6,743 nucleotides of DNA from Treponema sp. (GTDB lineage Bacteria > Spirochaetota > Spirochaetia > Treponematales > Treponemataceae), in contig JAGADS010000347.1 in the NCBI GenBank assembly GCA_017613485.1, positions 1 through 6,743 of the forward strand, read 5' to 3'. Under the pieces are notes generated by a model. It had not been told where the DNA came from, did not search any database, and was given only the letters and a program-made list of their open reading frames with translations. Each line of letters begins with the position of its first letter. Position 1 is the stretch's first letter. A program made the translations under genes and the position numbers. Shown in pieces: positions 6,394-6,743 of the stretch.

Positions 6394-6743
6394 ATGATAG
6401 ATTATACAAAAACAGATTTGACCAAGCTTGATGAAATAATAAAATGTCGTCTGGATTTTCTTCGCGAGGATGTTGGGCCACAGACTCAAGAGGATGAAGC
6501 TACTATGAAAGAGCAGCTTGAAGTTTATCTTAAAAATCATCTTAACCGCGATTGTTTTGTTTTTACGGCTGAGGAAGATGGAAAGATTATTTCAATTGCA
6601 TTTTTGCTGATTATCGAAAAGCCTGCGAATCCTAGTTTTCTTCATGGACGCATTGGAAATATTATGAACGTTTATACTGTTCCCGAAAAGCGTCGTCAGG
6701 GAATAGCAGGAAAGGTCATTAATCAGATTATTGAATTCGGAAA
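6394..6743 (+). CDS. GNAT-family N-acetyltransferase, partial (C-terminus outside window)
   Basis: The first 116 codons of an acetyl-CoA-dependent N-acetyltransferase, cut by the right edge. The N-terminal alpha/beta part reads MIDYTKTDLTKLDEIIKCRL, followed by the strand pair CFVFTAEEDGKIISIAFLLI (about 54-73). Motif A is visible at NIMNVYTVPEKRRQGIAGKVI (about 89-109): the RRQGIA segment is the Q/R-x-x-G-x-G/A pyrophosphate-binding loop of acetyl-CoA. The remaining motif B would lie past the edge. The start at 6394 is supported by GGTGGAG at 6381-6387 with a 6-nt gap. It lies 3 bp after the 27-codon ORF and 124 bp after the TatD-like gene. The acceptor is unknown; relatives modify amino acids, antibiotics, polyamines or protein N-termini. 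The family call is good because motif A is clear. Confidence 0.85.
   Translation, partial: MIDYTKTDLTKLDEIIKCRLDFLREDVGPQTQEDEATMKEQLEVYLKNHLNRDCFVFTAEEDGKIISIAFLLIIEKPANPSFLHGRIGNIMNVYTVPEKRRQGIAGKVINQIIEFG

Noticed and set aside
6223..6540. Minus-strand open frame (105 codons) rich in Leu, Ile and Phe
   Set aside because: It is antisense to the TatD-like end and the GNAT gene. The hydrophobic look comes from reading A-rich coding DNA backwards; no start signal was found.
6349..6578. 11-bp direct repeat GCTGAGGAAGA at 6349-6359 and 6568-6578
   Set aside because: Both copies encode the common peptide A-E-E-D in coding sequence, so chance or shared codon use explains them. No target-site or element structure surrounds them.

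Overview
The window looks like chromosomal DNA from a host-associated, plant-fibre-degrading anaerobe. Genes are closely packed, start with ATG and have clear Shine-Dalgarno sites. Base composition is moderate, and by eye the rightmost part is richer in A+T. The TatD-like protein (SDS... N-terminus, ...GIDHDW..., ...FVLHSRKGF...) resembles TatD proteins I remember from Treponema, and an intracellular GH39 xylosidase fits a rumen or gut treponeme. A clostridial host cannot be excluded. No RNA gene, CRISPR array, insertion sequence or integrase was seen, and no stretch over 300 bases lacks a gene.

Left block (1-2905, minus strand): a three-gene efflux operon. A consensus sigma-70-type promoter (TTGACA, 18 nt, TATAAT) lies just upstream of a near-palindromic 15-bp TetR-type operator. 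Transcription then runs through an MFS exporter, a TetR repressor (ATGA overlap) and an FtsX/MacB-type ABC permease that runs off the left edge. The layout suggests a ligand-responsive repressor that controls its own gene and two exporters of different energy class.

Middle block (about 2938-5311, plus strand): a divergent cytoplasmic GH39 beta-xylosidase with both catalytic glutamates in place, followed 41 bp later by a class I SAM-dependent methyltransferase. A perfect 8-bp AT-rich hairpin sits on the xylosidase stop codon.

Right block (5382-6743, plus strand): a full-length TatD-family protein in which three of the six expected metal ligands appear to be replaced (the HxH pair and the bridging Glu). 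Next comes a 27-codon ORF that may be the collapsed remnant of a GNAT acetyltransferase. It ends 3 bp before a second GNAT gene cut by the right edge.

Most of the window is recognisable accessory metabolism and efflux. The points most worth a second look are the degenerate TatD active site, the tiny GNAT-like ORF, and the promoter/operator arrangement. I do not see convincing evidence of a wholly new system.
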